From Kallotenue papyrolyticum (GTDB lineage Bacteria > Chloroflexota > Chloroflexia > Chloroflexales > Kallotenuaceae): a stretch of DNA of 64,000 nucleotides. The notes under the pieces are model-generated. The model made no database searches, was not told the DNA's origin, and saw only the letters and a list, made by a program, of their open reading frames with translations. The stretch spans positions 1,976,001 to 2,040,000 of the forward strand of contig NZ_JAGA01000002.1 of assembly GCF_000526415.1 (NCBI RefSeq), written 5' to 3'. A program made the translations under genes and the position numbers. This document shows, piece after piece, positions 62,398 to 64,000 of this stretch (positions within the stretch are counted from its first letter, which is position 1; every line of letters starts with the position of its first letter).

Positions 62398-63432
62398 TCA
62401 GGGCGCACCTGCGGCGTCCGCCGCCACGCCGGGGCTGCTCCAGTGCGCCGGGAAATCGGTCCGCGGGAAGATCGCGCGCGCTTCTTGGAGCAGCGCCTGC
62501 CACTCTGCGGGCGTGTAGCGATCGGAGAGATGAATCAGGATCAGCCGTTCGACGCCGGCGCGACGCGCCAGCTCGGCTACCTGCGGCGCGGTGGCATGGT
62601 GGTAGCGCTGCGCCAGCATCCAATCGGCCTGGCGATACTGCGCCTCGCACACCAGCGTGGCGCAGCCGCGCAACTGCTCGGCCAGCCGTGCGATCCAGTC
62701 CGCATCCAGCATGAAGTCGGTCAGATAGGCCAGTGAGTCGCCGGGGCTCGTCGTTAGCAGTGCCTCGCGCAGCGCAGCGCGATCGAAGTGCCGACCGGCG
62801 ATGGTGATCGGCATGGACGCATCCGGATCGGCCTTGAGCTCACGCAACCAAGGGCCGGGAGGTAGTCCCAGGCGCGCCAGCGCTGCCGCATCGATAGTGC
62901 GGCGCGGCGCCTCGCGGATGATGTAGCCCAGCGATGGCGTGCCATGCTCCAGGTGCAGCGCGTCGACGGTGAAGTCCGGTGTAGCGATCAGCCGGCCGCT
63001 GAAGGGGCGCGTCGGCAGCGGATGGGCGATGGCAAAGGCTTCGCCGGTGATGAAGCGCGCGCCGATGATGCGATCCGGCAGAATGTCGTGGATCTGCCAC
63101 ACGCCAGGCTGGTCGGCCACGCGATCCCAGAGAACGCCGCGCAGGCGGTGGTGCAGAATGCGTAGCGTGTCGGGCGGGCCCCAGACCTGCATCGGCGGCG
63201 CGGGGCGGTTGAAGGTCGAGCGCAGCAGTCCATCGAAGCCGGCGATGTGATCGATGTGCAGGTGCGAGAAACACAGGTGCTCGATGGCCTGGACTTCGCT
63301 GCGTGGCAGCTCACTGAGGCAGTTTTCGCCGCAGTCGAACAGCAGGCGTGTGACTCGCTGCCCGCTCTCGATGCGCACGTACAGCGCGTTGTCGCGCCCC
63401 GGCGCGCCCAGCACCTGGTAGCGGATGCTCAT
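62398..63432 (-). CDS. RNase Z-like MBL-fold hydrolase
   Basis: A 344-residue protein of the tRNase Z/arylsulfatase group. The metal motif is CFSHLHIDHIAGFDGLLRS; earlier, RLLFDCGENCLSELPRSEV resembles the RNase Z DCGEGT-type loop. Further metal ligands are likely in LEHGTPSLGYII, LAYLTDFMLDADW and ILIHLSDRYTPAEW. The order fits RNase Z, which trims the 3' trailer of tRNA precursors, but the flexible arm that grips tRNA is not evident, so another phosphodiester substrate is possible. It lies between an ABC permease gene (17 nt upstream) and the nucleotidyltransferase gene (68 nt downstream). Confidence 0.8.
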   Translation of the reverse strand: MSIRYQVLGAPGRDNALYVRIESGQRVTRLLFDCGENCLSELPRSEVQAIEHLCFSHLHIDHIAGFDGLLRSTFNRPAPPMQVWGPPDTLRILHHRLRGVLWDRVADQPGVWQIHDILPDRIIGARFITGEAFAIAHPLPTRPFSGRLIATPDFTVDALHLEHGTPSLGYIIREAPRRTIDAAALARLGLPPGPWLRELKADPDASMPITIAGRHFDRAALREALLTTSPGDSLAYLTDFMLDADWIARLAEQLRGCATLVCEAQYRQADWMLAQRYHHATAPQVAELARRAGVERLILIHLSDRYTPAEWQALLQEARAIFPRTDFPAHWSSPGVAADAAGAP

Positions 63433-63449
63433 CGCTGCTTCTCCAAGAC

Positions 63450-64000
63450 TTAGGCCGAGGCGCCGGCATAGTGCCGCAGACCGGTCCGCCAGACGAGGCG
63501 CGCCAGGGCCAGCAGCGCCAGCGCCAGCGCGGCTGCTCCCAGCAGGAGCTGGCCAGTGAGGCGTCCGGTGAGCGCTTCAGCGGGGACGGTGACGGCAAAG
63601 GCCACCGGCATGAGGAAGGTAAGTATGCCGCGCAGCCAGGTAGGATACATCCCCACCGGCCAGCGCCCGGCCTGATAGACGCCCTGAAAGAGCTCGAGCA
63701 CGTTTTCCATGCGCATGATCCAGAACGCGCCGGTAGTGATTATCAGCCAGAAGCTGTAGATCATGCTCCCGCCCAGCAGCAGCGCTACGCCAAAAGCCAG
63801 CGCCTGGAGCAGTCCCAGGCGTGCTTGCAGCTCCAGCAGCGCCCAGCTCAGCACGATCAGCCCCATGATCACGTCGATAGCCTGCCAGATGCGCACCTCG
63901 CGGACACTCACGATGATCTGCGCGTCGACCGGTTTGGTCAGGGCGTAGTCGAGCGTGCCCTGTTGAATATCGGCCATCAGGCGCTCCATGTTGGGCTGGA
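63450..64000 (-). CDS. ABC-2 family transporter permease, 5' end outside window
   Basis: The last 183 residues of a polytopic permease, still open at the right edge. The segment QPNMERLMADIQQGTLDYAL followed by TKPVDAQIIVS is typical of ABC-2 permeases of the DUF990/PF06182 group, in which paired permeases serve one ATPase. Four or five hydrophobic helices follow (DVIMGLIVLSWALLELQ, LAFGVALLLGGSMIYSFWLI, GILTFLMPVAFAVTVPAEAL, LLLGAAALALALLALARLV). The internal ATG at 63989 is not the true start, because the conserved pattern continues upstream of it. Partner genes should lie beyond the window. The cargo is unknown. Confidence 0.82.
   Translation of the reverse strand, partial: QPNMERLMADIQQGTLDYALTKPVDAQIIVSVREVRIWQAIDVIMGLIVLSWALLELQARLGLLQALAFGVALLLGGSMIYSFWLIITTGAFWIMRMENVLELFQGVYQAGRWPVGMYPTWLRGILTFLMPVAFAVTVPAEALTGRLTGQLLLGAAALALALLALARLVWRTGLRHYAGASA

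Overview
The window is GC-rich, densely coded bacterial chromosome with no rRNA, tRNA, CRISPR array or transposase that I could see. The protein families (hrcA-grpE-dnaK-dnaJ under a perfect CIRCE operator, a PASTA kinase, KaiC-like ATPase, many single-component histidine kinases and receivers, lipoproteins with TP-rich linkers) and the hairpin-bearing intergenic repeats suggest a member of the Chloroflexota, probably class Chloroflexia. That assignment is an inference from overall gene style and was not tested by search.

Layout. 1-289: 3' part of a small secreted protein gene. 433-6266: heat-shock operon hrcA-grpE-dnaK-dnaJ followed by rlmB, all on the minus strand. 6413-10442: a DoxX-like membrane protein facing a large secreted subtilase across a perfect hairpin. 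10817-16195: glycosyltransferase, PhnP-like hydrolase, ComEA, pyruvate kinase and a receiver/HWE-type kinase. 16275-25259: metallopeptidase lipoprotein, uvrC, an SDH-family protease, rhomboid, recD2 and a lipoprotein. 25261-34602: a minus-strand surface-polysaccharide block (PAP2 phosphatase, glycosyltransferase, flippase-like protein, two NAD-sugar enzymes, O-antigen-ligase-like protein, priming glycosyl-phosphotransferase) continuous with obgE; tatA lies upstream behind a terminator. 35045-41146: a degenerate DprA-like protein, an Ntn asparaginase, a deformylase-like protein missing a key Gln, a candidate selenoprotein gene, a thioesterase, a histidine phosphatase, a tandem-domain protein, SSB and a WalJ-like hydrolase. 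41285-48125: hybrid kinase and OmpR regulator, sugar kinase, RidA, two HtrA-like proteases and a LuxR protein with a dead receiver. 48365-55158: rel, PASTA kinase, RNase H-like nuclease, htpG. 55231-61130: a signalling operon of receiver, KaiC-like ATPase, receiver, B12-binding photoreceptor-type protein and PAS/GAF histidine kinase, beside a thioredoxin-TPR protein. 61254-64000: 38-bp hairpin repeats, a sugar nucleotidyltransferase, an RNase Z-like hydrolase and an ABC-2 permease cut by the window end.

Two places stand out. At 37441-37689 (minus) a small gene with a strong Shine-Dalgarno sequence has one in-frame TGA, followed after 9 nt by a perfect 8-bp hairpin with a GGU loop. This geometry fits the bacterial SECIS rule, so it may be an undescribed small selenoprotein; a nonsense-mutated gene is the main alternative. 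At 55231-60203 a five-gene operon joins a free-standing B12 domain carrying the CarH-type W-x9-EH light-sensing motif to a KaiC-like ATPase, two bare receivers and a histidine kinase. This looks like a light- or time-dependent phosphorelay with no DNA-binding output of its own.

Promoters of TG-n-TATAAT or TACAAT type recur. In several cases (recD2, the WalJ-like gene, the sugar kinase, perhaps uvrC) the start codon lies so close to the -10 box that the transcript would be leaderless or nearly so.
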